A stretch of 64,000 nucleotides of DNA, taken from NCBI RefSeq assembly GCF_014205165.1, contig NZ_JACHMZ010000001.1, positions 6,182,501-6,246,500 on the forward strand, in the 5' to 3' direction. The translations under genes were made by a program, and so were the position numbers. The notes under the pieces were generated by a model, which had not been told where the DNA came from, searched no databases, and saw nothing but the letters and a program-made list of their open reading frames with translations. This stretch comes from Micromonospora carbonacea. Lineage in GTDB: Bacteria > Actinomycetota > Actinomycetes > Mycobacteriales > Micromonosporaceae. Below, one piece after another: positions 8,951 to 17,864 of this stretch; positions within the stretch are counted from its first letter, which is position 1, and every line of letters starts with the position of its first letter.

Positions 8951-10017
8951 TACACGCCTACCCGTACTTCACTGTGGTCGCCGAGGACGAAGCGGTACGT
9001 CTTCGGCGCGCGCGGGCCCGGGGTCAGGCGCGCCTCACGGCCGATCATCGACCACTCGATCCGGCCGATGCCGTCGATGAAGGCGCCGCGGAGCACGATG
9101 GACTGCTCGATCTCGCTGTCGATGACGGTGCAGTCGCAGTCGATCGACGTGAACGGGCCGAGCTGCGAGTTGCGAATGATCGAGCCGGCCCCGACCACGA
9201 CGGGCCCGATGATCCGCGACCCGGTGATGACCGCCCCGGGCCCGATCACGACCCGACCGGTGATCTCGGTGTCCGCACTGACCTCGCCACTCACCTCGGA
9301 GTCGAGGCTTTCCAGGATGAACCGGTTCATCTCCAGCATGTCCGCGAGGCTGCCGGTGTCCTTCCAGAATCCGGTGATTATGGTGGATTCGATACGCCTG
9401 TCGTGGTCGATCAGCCACTGGATGGCGTCGGTGATCTCCAGTTCGTTGCGCCACGACGGCTTCAGTTCGGCTATCGCCTCGTGCACGACCGGGCTGAAGA
9501 CGTACACGCCCACCAGAGCGAGGTCGCTCTTGGGATACCGGGGCTTCTCCTCGACATCGACGACCCGGCCGTCCGGGCCCATCGTCGCGATGCCGAAGGC
9601 GTGCGGATCCTTGACCTTGGTCAGCATCAGCTGGGCGTGCGGGCGTTCCCGGCGGAACCGCTCGACCGCGTCGTTGATGCCACCGAGGACGAAGTTGTCG
9701 CCCAGGTACATCACGAAGTCGTCGTCGCCGAGGAAGTCCCGGGCGATCAGGACCGCGTGCCCCAGACCGCGCGGGGCGTCCTGCGGCAGGTAGGTCACCT
9801 TCAAGCCGAACTGCGAGCCGTCACCGACCGCCCGCTCGATCTCCGGCGCGGTGCTGCCGACGATGATGCCAACTTCCCGGATCCCGGCGTCACGAATTGC
9901 TTCCAGGCCGTAGAAGAGGACCGGTTTGTTCGCGACCGGAATGAGCTGCTTCGCTGACGTGTGGGTGATCGGGCGCATTCGCGAGCCGATTCCACCCGCC
10001 AATACCAGCGCTTTCAC
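8950..10017 (-). CDS. rfbA: Glucose-1-phosphate thymidylyltransferase (long StrD-type)
   Basis: A 355-residue nucleotidyltransferase beginning MKALVLAGGIGSRMRPIT, with the GGxGSRxxP dTTP-binding loop and KQLIPVANKPVL (activation lysine). About 355 residues, with a left-handed beta-helix-like C-terminus rich in IGPGAVITGS/VVVGAGS hexapeptides, marks the long StrD/AviD group rather than short RmlA. It makes dTDP-glucose, the substrate of rfbB immediately downstream. About 200 bases separate it from gmd. Confidence 0.94.
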   Translation of the reverse strand: MKALVLAGGIGSRMRPITHTSAKQLIPVANKPVLFYGLEAIRDAGIREVGIIVGSTAPEIERAVGDGSQFGLKVTYLPQDAPRGLGHAVLIARDFLGDDDFVMYLGDNFVLGGINDAVERFRRERPHAQLMLTKVKDPHAFGIATMGPDGRVVDVEEKPRYPKSDLALVGVYVFSPVVHEAIAELKPSWRNELEITDAIQWLIDHDRRIESTIITGFWKDTGSLADMLEMNRFILESLDSEVSGEVSADTEITGRVVIGPGAVITGSRIIGPVVVGAGSIIRNSQLGPFTSIDCDCTVIDSEIEQSIVLRGAFIDGIGRIEWSMIGREARLTPGPRAPKTYRFVLGDHSEVRVGV

Positions 10018-10214
10018 GAGTCGATCCTGGATGTTCGGACCGGGACAGGAACGTGGTTCACGATGGACTCCGGCAGTGGAGGCGACTGGTTCTTCGACGG
10101 TACCGAAGTCTGTCCCGTGATTTCCCTACTAAAGGGTCCGTTATCGATCGACGGCGACGCCGGGAGTCGGACCAGCCGACCAGGCTGAACAAGCAGCGCG
10201 CACGGACAGGTCGG

Positions 10215-11144
10215 CTATCCGTCCTGGCCCGTCCCGACCAGGTCGGCACCCGCCGCCCGCAGCAGGGCCCGCACCATGCCGGCGAAGTCGACGCTCGGGC
10301 GCCAGCCGGTCGCGGCCTGCAACCGGCTCGCGTCGCCGACCAGCGGCACGCTCGGCCGGGTGAGCACCGCGGCGTTCTCCTCGACGTGGTCGCGCCAGTC
10401 CAGCCCGACCGCCGCGAAGGCGGTCTCCGCGAACTCGCGGACGGTGCGCCGCACCCCCGAGGCGACCACGTAGTCGTCCGCTGTCGCCAGGCCGAGAATC
10501 CGCCTCATCGCATCCACGTAGTCCGGCGCGTAGCCCCAGTCCACCTCGGCCGCCAGGCCGCCGAGCACGAGCCGGAACGCTTCGCCGCGCTGGATGCGGA
10601 CCACGGCGTCCACGATCTTGCGGGACACGAAGCCGGGGCGGCGGAGCGGGGACTCGTGGCTGTAGAGGATGCCGACCGAGGCGAACACCCCCCGCGCCCG
10701 GTAGGAACGACAGTGCAGCAGACCGGCCGCCTTGCTGATGCCGTAGACGGAGGTCGGTCGAAGCGGCGTGGTCTCGTCCTGTACCGGCGTGTCCGGCCTG
10801 CCGAAGACGTGTGAGGAGGCGGCGTAGAACACCCTGGTCGCCGGGCTGTGCCGCTCGACGGCCTCCAGGAAGTGCACCACGGCCAACGTGTTGACGGCGT
10901 ACGACCGGTGCGCCAGCTCCACCGGATCGGCGACCGGGTCCTGCGCGGAGTTCTGCACCGCTGCCAGCAGGTAGATCTCGTCCGGTCGCAGCTCGGTCAC
11001 CAGTTCGGCCACGTCGTCGGGCCGGACGATGTCGACCGGGCCGTGCCGGCCCACCGGCACCACCCGGTAGTCGTGGGCCCGCAACAGCCGGCTCAACAAC
11101 ACCCCGTCCTGGCCCTCGGCACCCACCACGATCGCCGTCGGCAC
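10215..11144 (-). CDS. gmd: GDP-mannose 4,6-dehydratase-like short-chain dehydrogenase
   Basis: A 309-residue SDR starting at GTG 11144 (AGGG about 6 bases upstream). VVGAEGQDGVLLSRLL carries the GxxGQDG form of the cofactor loop that separates GDP-mannose 4,6-dehydratases from other epimerases. Further family features are LAAVQNSAQDP, FYAASSHVFG and SVYGISKAAG (Tyr-x-x-x-Lys). It is shorter than housekeeping Gmd (about 350), so another NDP-sugar substrate is possible. It would feed a 6-deoxy sugar such as D-fucose, or a mannose-derived residue (inference). It heads the leftward sugar operon. Confidence 0.72.
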   Translation of the reverse strand: MPTAIVVGAEGQDGVLLSRLLRAHDYRVVPVGRHGPVDIVRPDDVAELVTELRPDEIYLLAAVQNSAQDPVADPVELAHRSYAVNTLAVVHFLEAVERHSPATRVFYAASSHVFGRPDTPVQDETTPLRPTSVYGISKAAGLLHCRSYRARGVFASVGILYSHESPLRRPGFVSRKIVDAVVRIQRGEAFRLVLGGLAAEVDWGYAPDYVDAMRRILGLATADDYVVASGVRRTVREFAETAFAAVGLDWRDHVEENAAVLTRPSVPLVGDASRLQAATGWRPSVDFAGMVRALLRAAGADLVGTGQDG

Positions 11145-11498
11145 GGTCAGCCCTGGCGCTCGGCCGGCAGCGGGAACACCACTCGAACGCCGGTGACAGC
11201 ACGTCGACCGCGTGACGTCACGTGCCGGAGCGCGCCGCCGCCGGGGGCCGTCCGCACGGTGGGCCGCGCCCGCGCGAGGAGGGCGCGCGTGGTGCCGCCG
11301 CCCGGGAGGACGGCGTGGTGTCGGGTCATGAATGGCTGCTTCCGCTCGAAAAGGGACACGGCGAGTCTGACACAACGGGGGGCGACATTCGACTTGTCCG
11401 CAGATTCTAGGCCGTTCCCTAATCCTGACCTGGGGTGATGACTGTCGGGTGCCGCACCCATATCGTGACTGTCGAGGTCATCCCTTGAAGGAGACGGC
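11145..11498. other. Divergent intergenic region, gmd-like gene / oxygenase
   Basis: 354 bases between divergent genes with no credible coding frame. The second copy of the 22-bp motif is at 11403-11424, 75 bases ahead of the oxygenase start and about 260 bases ahead of the gmd-like start. AAGGAG precedes the ATG at 11499. Confidence 0.5.
11403..11424 (-). promoter_or_regulatory. Repeated 22-bp promoter-like motif (copy 2)
   Basis: Pattern GATTCTAGGNNNTTCCCTA followed by ATC, differing from 1134-1155 at only three positions. The minus-strand reading gives CCTAGAATC with a TAGAAT -10. Common control of the two leftward sugar operons is the simplest reading. Confidence 0.5.
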
Positions 11499-12257
11499 AT
11501 GGACGCGATGGAAGTGGTGGGCACCATAGACCACCGTGACCGGGAGGAGTTCCGCAGTCGTGGGTTCGCGATACTCCCGCAGGTCGCGAGCGAGTCGGAG
11601 GTGGCGTGGCTGCGCCAGGCCTACGACCGGCTTTTCGTCCGGCGCGCGACCCCGGGCGCGGAGGACTTCTACGATATCGCCGGCCAACGCGACCGCGAAG
11701 GGCCGCCACTGCTGCCGCAGATCATCAAGCCGGAGAAATACGTACCGGAGTTGCTGGATAGCCCGCACTTCGCGCGGTGCCGGTCAATTGCGTCAGCCTT
11801 TCTCGATATGGCCGAGGAAGAGCTCGAGTTCTACGGGCACGCCATCCTGAAGCCGCCGCGATACGGCGCTCCGACGCCGTGGCACCAGGACGAGGCCTAC
11901 ATGGATCCCCGGTGGAGGCGGCGCGGGTTGAGCATCTGGACGACCCTGGACGAGGCCACCGTCGAGAGCGGCTGCCTGCACTACCTGCCGGGGGGCCACC
12001 GCGGTCCGGTGCTCCCGCACCACCACATCGACAACGACGACCGCATCCGTGGCCTGATGACCGACGACGTCGACCCGACCAGCGCGGTCGCCTGCCCGCT
12101 GGCGCCCGGGGGCGCGGTGGTGCACGACTTCCGAACCCCGCACTACGCCGGCCCGAACCTGACCGACCAGCCTCGGCGCGCGTACGTGCTGGTGTTCATG
12201 AGCGCGCCGGCCGAGGTCGCCGACCCCGAGCCCCGCCCGTGGATGGACTGGGGATAG
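11499..12257 (+). CDS. Phytanoyl-CoA dioxygenase-family oxygenase (AviO/EvdO type)
   Basis: A 252-residue Fe(II)/2-oxoglutarate enzyme. The iron triad is His129 and Asp131 (TPWHQDEAY) plus His215 (FRTPHYAGPN), with Arg226 in place to bind 2-oxoglutarate. Length and motif spacing fit the orthosomycin oxygenases AviO1/EvdO1/EvdO2, which close orthoester or methylenedioxy bridges between sugars by oxidative cyclisation. Which bridge this copy makes cannot be decided from sequence alone. It stands alone, divergent from the sugar operon and convergent with the glycosyltransferase that follows. A GAAGGAG ribosome site precedes the start. Confidence 0.87.
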   Translation: MDAMEVVGTIDHRDREEFRSRGFAILPQVASESEVAWLRQAYDRLFVRRATPGAEDFYDIAGQRDREGPPLLPQIIKPEKYVPELLDSPHFARCRSIASAFLDMAEEELEFYGHAILKPPRYGAPTPWHQDEAYMDPRWRRRGLSIWTTLDEATVESGCLHYLPGGHRGPVLPHHHIDNDDRIRGLMTDDVDPTSAVACPLAPGGAVVHDFRTPHYAGPNLTDQPRRAYVLVFMSAPAEVADPEPRPWMDWG

Positions 12258-12276
12258 CCGGCCCGACCACGCCCCC

Positions 12277-13329
12277 CTACCCGAAGAAGGCCAGCAGGTT
12301 CCGCAGGACGCGGGGGTAGCCGTACTCCTCCCGCACCCGGTCCTGGATCCGACCGACGATCCGGGCATGCCGCTCGAAGTCCGTGGTGAGGCGGGCGAGC
12401 GTCGTGGCCGGATCGTCGCCGAGCAGCAGGGGCGCGCACTCGTCGCCGTAGACCTCGGCGAGGAACTCCGCGTCGGCGGAGAGAGCCGGCAGGGCGCCCG
12501 ACGCCAGGGTCTCGAACATGCGCGGCGTCAGCAGGCCCGTGCCCGCCACCAGGGGACGGACCAGGACCGGTGAGATCAGCGACCGGCCCATCTCCGGGAT
12601 CACCTGCCCGAAGGCCACCGGCGGGCAGAGCTCGACGCCGCGTTCCGCCAGCCAGCCCGGGACGCTTGTGGTCGCGTCCTCGAACCCGGGAGAGGTGGCG
12701 CCGTCCCAGAAACGGCCGCAGACCCGCATGCGCGGCACGGGACGCAGCGTCACCGCCGCCTCCACCAGGGCCGTCAGCGGCTCCCAACGCCACCAGTTGC
12801 TGCCGATGTACTGCAGGTCGTAGTCCCGCTGCCGGCCGAGAGTCAACGGGTGGCACACGGTCTCGGGCATGCCGATGCACGAGAAGAACTCCGCTCCCGG
12901 GGCCATCTTCCCGGTGAGCTTCGGCTGTAGCATCACGTCGCTCAGCTCGCTGTAGAGCGAGCGCCAGCTCTCGGCGGTGTACTTGCCCGCCGTGCCGTCC
13001 ACGCCCAGTTCCGGATGCTCGTCGGCCCAGTGCAGGTCGAAGTCCACGACCAGGCGGCGCGACCGGGGGAACGTGCGGGTCGCCAGTTCGATCTGCTCGG
13101 GCGTCAGGAACTGCCGGGCCTCGAACATCACCACCAGGTGGGTGCCCCAACCGAGGTCCGGCTCGACGGGCAGGAGCCCGGGCACCTGGTCGTCCATCCG
13201 CGACAGCGGGCCGCTGACCCGGACCTCGCAGCCCGCCGCGCCGGCGGCCCGGACGTAGCCCTCCACCGTGTGACTGAACCCGGCCTGCCAGTGGAAGTTG
13301 CCGGAGATGAGGATGCGGGGCCCGGTCAC
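12277..13329 (-). CDS. GT-B fold glycosyltransferase, Glyco_trans_1_2-like
   Basis: A 350-residue protein starting with GTG at 13329. The N-terminus MTGPRILISGNFHWQAGF resembles the nucleotide-fold start of GT-B enzymes. The C-terminal half has TPRMFETLASGALPALSADAEF, the donor-binding E-x(n)-G pattern found in spore-maturation-protein/CgeB-like glycosyltransferases. It should transfer one of the orthosomycin sugars; donor and acceptor are unknown. Its start overlaps the stop of the GT2 gene upstream by 4 bases (GTGA), indicating translational coupling. Only 19 bases separate its stop from the convergent oxygenase. Confidence 0.68.
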   Translation of the reverse strand: MTGPRILISGNFHWQAGFSHTVEGYVRAAGAAGCEVRVSGPLSRMDDQVPGLLPVEPDLGWGTHLVVMFEARQFLTPEQIELATRTFPRSRRLVVDFDLHWADEHPELGVDGTAGKYTAESWRSLYSELSDVMLQPKLTGKMAPGAEFFSCIGMPETVCHPLTLGRQRDYDLQYIGSNWWRWEPLTALVEAAVTLRPVPRMRVCGRFWDGATSPGFEDATTSVPGWLAERGVELCPPVAFGQVIPEMGRSLISPVLVRPLVAGTGLLTPRMFETLASGALPALSADAEFLAEVYGDECAPLLLGDDPATTLARLTTDFERHARIVGRIQDRVREEYGYPRVLRNLLAFFG

Positions 13330-14339
13330 GACGCCACCTCACGCCGTGCCGGCGTACGGCCCGCGCGCAACGCCCGGTGACTGCGTCGACGTTCCGCTAT
13401 GGTCGGCGCGTGGCCCGCCAGCCAGCGCACCGCCGCCAGGGTTTCCCGGGCCCCGGTCATCGGGTCCACCCTGCCGACCACGGTCCGGCCGACCAGGTCC
13501 GCCACCAGCCACCGGGCGGCCAGCCGGGTCGCCTTGGTCGGGTGCCAGTCCACGTCCGTGAGCAGGTAGTAGTAACGGTTGCGCCGCATGTGCACCCGGG
13601 TGTACGCGCTGCGCGTGGCCGCACCGCCGCCGCCGTGGTGTTGCAGGCCCTCGTCGAGCAGGAGGGCCACCCGCCAGCCCGCCCATCTGGCCCGCCGGCA
13701 CAGGTCCACCTCCTCGTAGTACGTGTGGAACACCTCATCGAACACGCCCACCTCGCGCAGCATCGCCACCCGCGCGAACAGCGCCGCGCCCTGGACGTAC
13801 GCGTGCTCCAGGGTCCTCGGCGCGCGGCCTTGCGGGCTGCCGGCCGGGGAGGGATGAGCCATCCCGTCGCCCGCGAACGCGTGCTGTTCGCCCAGCCAGA
13901 GTGCCGTGTTGGTCCAGTCGTTGAACTCGACGAGCTCGGTCGACTCGGCGTCGTAGCGGTATTGCAGCGGGCCGACGATGCCGTACTCCGGCCAACGCTC
14001 GGCGAATTCGACCATCGCCCGGACGAGCCGTGGCGGGGTCCAGGTGTCCGGGTTGACCAGGAACACGTAGTCGGCGCCGGCGGCGAGCGCGGCCCGGATG
14101 CCGACGTTGTTGGCGCCGGCGAACCCGAGGTTGGTGGGATTACGGGTGATCTTCACGCTCGGGAACTCCCGCGCGACCAGCTCCGCGCTGCCGTCGGTGG
14201 AGGCGTTGTCGATCAGGTGCACGTCAAGATCGAATCCTTCGGTGTCACTGTCGACAAGCGCCCCCAGGCAGCGACGCAGCCACTTGCTCTCGTTGGTGGT
14301 CACCGTGACGGTCGCCACCCGCGGGCGTCCCGATGTCAT
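13326..14339 (-). CDS. Family 2 glycosyltransferase (GT-A, rhamnosyltransferase-like)
   Basis: A 337-residue GT2. The N-terminal VATVTVTTNESKWLRRCL and DVHLIDNASTDGSAELV form the nucleotide-binding half. LVNPDTW supplies the metal-binding DxD-equivalent (NPD), and FDEVFHTYYEEVDLCRRAR is the classic acceptor-side ED motif of WbbL-type enzymes. A basic C-terminus follows about residue 290. The start at 14339 is supported by AAGGAGAG upstream; the frame continues open further up but without GT similarity. It is coupled to the downstream GT-B gene by a GTGA overlap. Confidence 0.88.
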   Translation of the reverse strand: MTSGRPRVATVTVTTNESKWLRRCLGALVDSDTEGFDLDVHLIDNASTDGSAELVAREFPSVKITRNPTNLGFAGANNVGIRAALAAGADYVFLVNPDTWTPPRLVRAMVEFAERWPEYGIVGPLQYRYDAESTELVEFNDWTNTALWLGEQHAFAGDGMAHPSPAGSPQGRAPRTLEHAYVQGAALFARVAMLREVGVFDEVFHTYYEEVDLCRRARWAGWRVALLLDEGLQHHGGGGAATRSAYTRVHMRRNRYYYLLTDVDWHPTKATRLAARWLVADLVGRTVVGRVDPMTGARETLAAVRWLAGHAPTIAERRRSHRALRAGRTPARREVAS

Positions 14340-14386
14340 GTGCCGGCCTCTCTCCTTCAACACCGCGTCCGATACCCCCACAGCAG

Positions 14387-15349
14387 CTACCGACGCAGCA
14401 CGGCCCGGATGGCCTTGGTGAGTTCGAGGGCGTCGGGCAGCAGCGCGTGGTCCAGGTTCAGGGCGTACGGGATCACTGCGCCGTCGGGCCGGGACACCCG
14501 CTTCGGCGGTACCGCCAAGCCGAACTCCTCCGCCGCGGTCGCCGCGATCTCGGCGCCGAAACCACACATCCGGTTCGAGTCGTCGATCACCACCAGCCGA
14601 CCGGTCCGGCTGATCGACTTGCCCAGGGTCTCCCAGTCGACCGGGTAGACCGTGCGCGGGTCGATGACCTCGACCGACGCCTCGCCGGCCAGGTCGGCGG
14701 CCACCTGGAGGGCGACCGGGACCAGATGGCCCACGGCGACCACCGTGACATCGGTGCCCTCCCGGTGCGTACGGGCACTGCCCAGCGGCACGGCGTCGAG
14801 GTCACCGTCGATCTCCTCGGACGTGCCCATCAGCAGGGTCGGCGCGAACACGGCGACCGGATCCGGCTCCCGGATCGCCGACAGCAGCAGGCCGTACGCG
14901 TCGCTGGGCGTCGCCGGCACCGCGGTCTTGACCCCCACGTGCGCGAGCAGGCTGTACGGGTGGTCGGAGTGCTGCCCGGCCATGCCCGACCGGGACCCGG
15001 AGCCGGGTACCAGATAGGTGACCGGGACGCTGGCCTGGCCGCCGGTCATCAGCGAGAACTTGTGCGCCTGGTTGGCGATCTGCTCGAACACCAGGTACAG
15101 CAGGGACGGGATCTGGAACTCGACGACGGGACGCTGGCCGGCGATGGCGGCCCCGGTGGCCAGGCTGGTGAACGCCTGCTCGGACAGCGGCGTGTCCACC
15201 ACCCGGCCATCGTGCGCCTCGGCCAGCCCCTTGGTGATGCCGGTGAGGCCCAGGCAGACGTCCTCGCCGAAGATGCACACCCGTTCGTCACGGGCCATCT
15301 CGTCGCGCAGGGCCTGGTTCAACGCTGCGATGTAGGACAGACTCGGCAT
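14387..15349 (-). CDS. Dehydrogenase E1 component beta subunit (transketolase-like)
   Basis: A 320-residue pyruvate-dehydrogenase/acetoin-dehydrogenase E1 beta: IFGEDVCLGLTGITKGL, DTPLSEQAFTSLATGAAIAG and EFQIPSLLYLVFEQIANQA are standard beta-subunit landmarks, with the transketolase C-domain following (VIDPRTVYPVDWETL). With the E1 alpha gene 4 bases upstream it would form an alpha2beta2 thiamine-diphosphate enzyme. In avilamycin, AviB1/AviB2 are such a pair and add the two-carbon chain of the eurekanate moiety; the same role is inferred here. No E2 or E3 gene is present, consistent with C2 transfer to a sugar rather than to CoA. Confidence 0.9.
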   Translation of the reverse strand: MPSLSYIAALNQALRDEMARDERVCIFGEDVCLGLTGITKGLAEAHDGRVVDTPLSEQAFTSLATGAAIAGQRPVVEFQIPSLLYLVFEQIANQAHKFSLMTGGQASVPVTYLVPGSGSRSGMAGQHSDHPYSLLAHVGVKTAVPATPSDAYGLLLSAIREPDPVAVFAPTLLMGTSEEIDGDLDAVPLGSARTHREGTDVTVVAVGHLVPVALQVAADLAGEASVEVIDPRTVYPVDWETLGKSISRTGRLVVIDDSNRMCGFGAEIAATAAEEFGLAVPPKRVSRPDGAVIPYALNLDHALLPDALELTKAIRAVLRR

Positions 15350-15353
15350 CGGA

Positions 15354-16331
15354 TCACGCTCCCGGCCGCGTCGGCGCCGTGCCGGCGTACAGGTAGTCCA
15401 GAGCGTCGCGCGGGTCGGACCCGGGACTCGATCCGGCGAACGCGACGGCTTCGGCGATCAGCGCGGCGATCTCCGCGTCGACCTCGTCGGCGACCGCCGG
15501 CGCGAGACGCGCCCGCTGGCGCGCCAGCGGGTCACGTTCCGTCCAGCTGGCCACCTCGGCCTCGTCGCGGTAGTTGATGCCCATCAGGTGTTCCACGGTG
15601 TGGTGACCACGGAACCGGTAGGTGACGCACTCGAGGAAGTGCGGTCCCCCACCGGCACGGCAGGCGGCCACCGCCCGCCCCGCGGCCTCGGTGACCGCCT
15701 CCACGTCCATCCCGTCCACCGCTTCGGCGGTCAGGCCGAACCCGGCCGCCCGACGCACCGGGTCGCCCGCCAGGCCCCGGTCGACCGGCAGGCTGATGGC
15801 GTACCCGTTGTTCTCGCAGACGAACAGCACCGGCAGCGACCACAACGCCGCCAGGTTGAAGGCCTCGAGCACCACGCCCTGGCTGAGTGCGCCATCGCCG
15901 AAGTACGCCACGGCCACCTGCTGGTCACGGCCCTGGCGTCGGGCTGCCCAGGCCGCGCCCACCGCGATGGGTGCGCCCGCGCCCACGATCCCGTTCGCGC
16001 CGTAGACGCCCAGCCCCACGTCGGCGGCGTGCATCGACCCACCACGCCCCCGGTTGAGGCCCGTGCTCGCGCCGTACAGCTCGGCCAGGGTCCGCTTCGG
16101 ATCGGCGCCCTTCGCGAGCACGTGGCCGTGCCCACGGTGGGTGCTGGTGATGACGTCGTCCTCTCGCAGGTGGGCGCTCACGCCCACCGCGACGGCCTCC
16201 TGACCGATGTAGGGGTGGATACCACCGACGATCGTCCCGGCGACGGCCATTTCGAGGCAGTGCTCCTCGAACTCCCGGATGAGACGCATCTGTCGGTAGA
16301 GGTATCGAGATCGATCCGGCTCGGTCGTCAC
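15354..16331 (-). CDS. Dehydrogenase E1 component alpha subunit (thiamine diphosphate-dependent)
   Basis: A 325-residue E1 alpha. The thiamine diphosphate motif is GDG (145-147) followed about 27 residues later by NN (174-175) in FVCENNGYA. HRGHGHVLAKGAD and GRGGSMHAAD are further family marks, as is YRFRGHHTVEH (phosphorylation-loop region). The GTG start at 16331 has GGGAG 5 bases upstream; the frame is open further upstream but loses similarity. It pairs with the beta subunit downstream, probably acting like AviB1/AviB2 in building a branched-chain sugar. Confidence 0.9.
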   Translation of the reverse strand: MTTEPDRSRYLYRQMRLIREFEEHCLEMAVAGTIVGGIHPYIGQEAVAVGVSAHLREDDVITSTHRGHGHVLAKGADPKRTLAELYGASTGLNRGRGGSMHAADVGLGVYGANGIVGAGAPIAVGAAWAARRQGRDQQVAVAYFGDGALSQGVVLEAFNLAALWSLPVLFVCENNGYAISLPVDRGLAGDPVRRAAGFGLTAEAVDGMDVEAVTEAAGRAVAACRAGGGPHFLECVTYRFRGHHTVEHLMGINYRDEAEVASWTERDPLARQRARLAPAVADEVDAEIAALIAEAVAFAGSSPGSDPRDALDYLYAGTAPTRPGA

Positions 16332-16408
16332 ATGAACTCCCCTTTCGCCAGAGCGGACGGGATTCGGCACCGACTGTAGGGCGGGACGGTCCAAGAAATC
16401 CCCAGAGA

Positions 16409-17551
16409 TCACCGCGCCTTCTCGGTCAGGTCCCGCAGCACGTCGACGACGGTGACCGGCAGGGGCATCTCGGCGATCTCGTCGGCCAGGGCACGCGCGG
16501 CCGTGGCGTAGGCCGGCTCGGTCAGCAGCCGGCGGGCCGCACCCGCGAGGGCGTCCTCGGTGTCCGCACCGGGCGGCAGGCTGATCGCGATGCCCTTGGT
16601 CGCCAGCATCCCGGCCCAGTCCACGAACCGGCTCTCCTGCGGGATGATCAGCTGCGGGACACCGGCCTGCATGGCGGTGAGCGCGGTCATCGTGCCGGAG
16701 TGATGCACGATCAGGGCGCAGGTGGGCAGGACCATGTCCAGCGGAACCCAGCCCGCGTGCGCCACCCCGGGCATCTTCCGGACCAGCGCGCCGACCTCCT
16801 CCGGGGCGGCGACGACCAGTTCGACGTCCAGGTCCGCGAGCGCGGTCACGAGGTTCCACAACAGGTCCATGCCGTGCGTCGGCGTGACCAGGCTGCCGGC
16901 GGTCAGCAGCACCCGGCGCCGGTCCCCCGGCGTGACCATCCACGGTTCCACGGGCCGCTGCTCGCTGGTGGGCGTCCACCGCATCGGCTGCACCGGTCCG
17001 CCCGCGGGCCGGATGCTGGCCGGGAAGATGTCGATCGCCAGGTCGAAGTCGGGCACCCGGTCGAGGCCGAGCGCGCTCAGCTCGGGCTCGAGCTCGTCCT
17101 CGACGCCGGGGTGCGTGCCGTCCCGGTCGATCGGGGTCCCGGTGAGCAGGTGCCGCGCGCACGGCAGGCCGAACTCGGCGGCCAGCAGCGGGCCGGCGTA
17201 GGCGTGCGGCCCGCTCACCAGGACGTCCGGCCGCCAGCCGGTGACGAGGTCACGCGTCGGGCCGAGGTTGACGGCGGCGAGACGACCGAACATGTGGCCG
17301 ACGAAGGTCGGCAACTCGGCGGGGTCGGTAGGAAACTCCAGCGCGTTCCCGGCGCGATCGGTGGTCAGAAGCTGGGTCAGCGTCAGCTCACTCGTCGTCA
17401 CGGCGGGCAGGCCGATGCCCGTCGCCGCGGCGGCGCCCTCCACGGTGGACGCGACGATGACCTCGTGGCCGCTCACCCGTGCGGCGACGGCCAGGGCCCC
17501 CACCCCGAATACGTTCGATTTCACCGGCCCCGGCAGAAAGAGTATCTTCAC
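16409..17551 (-). CDS. GT1-family glycosyltransferase (antibiotic type)
   Basis: A 380-residue GT-B enzyme of the macrolide/aromatic-polyketide glycosyltransferase group. The N-terminal VKILFLPGPVKSNVFGVGAL is the acceptor domain. The donor motif is ALIVHHSGTMTALTAMQAGVPQLIIPQ, with His-His and a SGT in place of the common GGxGT. It starts at GTG 17551, immediately preceded by GGAGGG. It probably attaches a dTDP-deoxysugar in the oligosaccharide chain. It is first gene of the leftward block GT1, E1 alpha, E1 beta, GT2, GT-B, and divergent from the halogenase operon. Confidence 0.85.
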   Translation of the reverse strand: MKILFLPGPVKSNVFGVGALAVAARVSGHEVIVASTVEGAAAATGIGLPAVTTSELTLTQLLTTDRAGNALEFPTDPAELPTFVGHMFGRLAAVNLGPTRDLVTGWRPDVLVSGPHAYAGPLLAAEFGLPCARHLLTGTPIDRDGTHPGVEDELEPELSALGLDRVPDFDLAIDIFPASIRPAGGPVQPMRWTPTSEQRPVEPWMVTPGDRRRVLLTAGSLVTPTHGMDLLWNLVTALADLDVELVVAAPEEVGALVRKMPGVAHAGWVPLDMVLPTCALIVHHSGTMTALTAMQAGVPQLIIPQESRFVDWAGMLATKGIAISLPPGADTEDALAGAARRLLTEPAYATAARALADEIAEMPLPVTVVDVLRDLTEKAR

Positions 17552-17864
17552 GAACCCTCCATGCGCATTAATGTCTGGACGACAGTGCCCGGCGCGGCGC
17601 ACACCAAGCCCCCCGCAGCCGACAGCCGACCAATTCGAGGGTTCCGCCCAGCAATTCGGCGAGAACCCGTTCCCGGGCCGAACATGCTGGGATCAGGTTG
17701 ACGCCAGACGGTCAACCAGCCCCATCGTAGATCACTTCGGGCGCATGACACTAGCGCTCCCACTAGACCTTCCCAGTGATCGTAGAACGCCAATCTGGAC
17801 ACGCCGTACGGTGATGTTCTCAATAGAAGGATCACGTCCCGTCCTCCTCACGATTGGGAGCCTC
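17552..17864. other. Divergent promoter region, glycosyltransferase / halogenase
   Basis: 313 bases without a gene. It is less GC-rich around 17740-17830 than the flanking genes and contains two CACTAG occurrences (17746-17751 and 17760-17765). The halogenase ATG is preceded by TTGGGAG. Promoters for both directions must lie here but I cannot fix the -35/-10 pairs. Confidence 0.45.

Noticed and set aside
6863-9793. A 976-codon open frame on the plus strand
   Set aside because: It lies antisense to the epimerase, rfbB and rfbA genes, whose motifs are clear. Its translation has no domain and the composition of a high-GC shadow frame.
17241-17864. N-terminal extension of the halogenase
   Set aside because: The frame is open, but its first part is antisense to a glycosyltransferase; the FAD motif and a ribosome site place the start at 17865.
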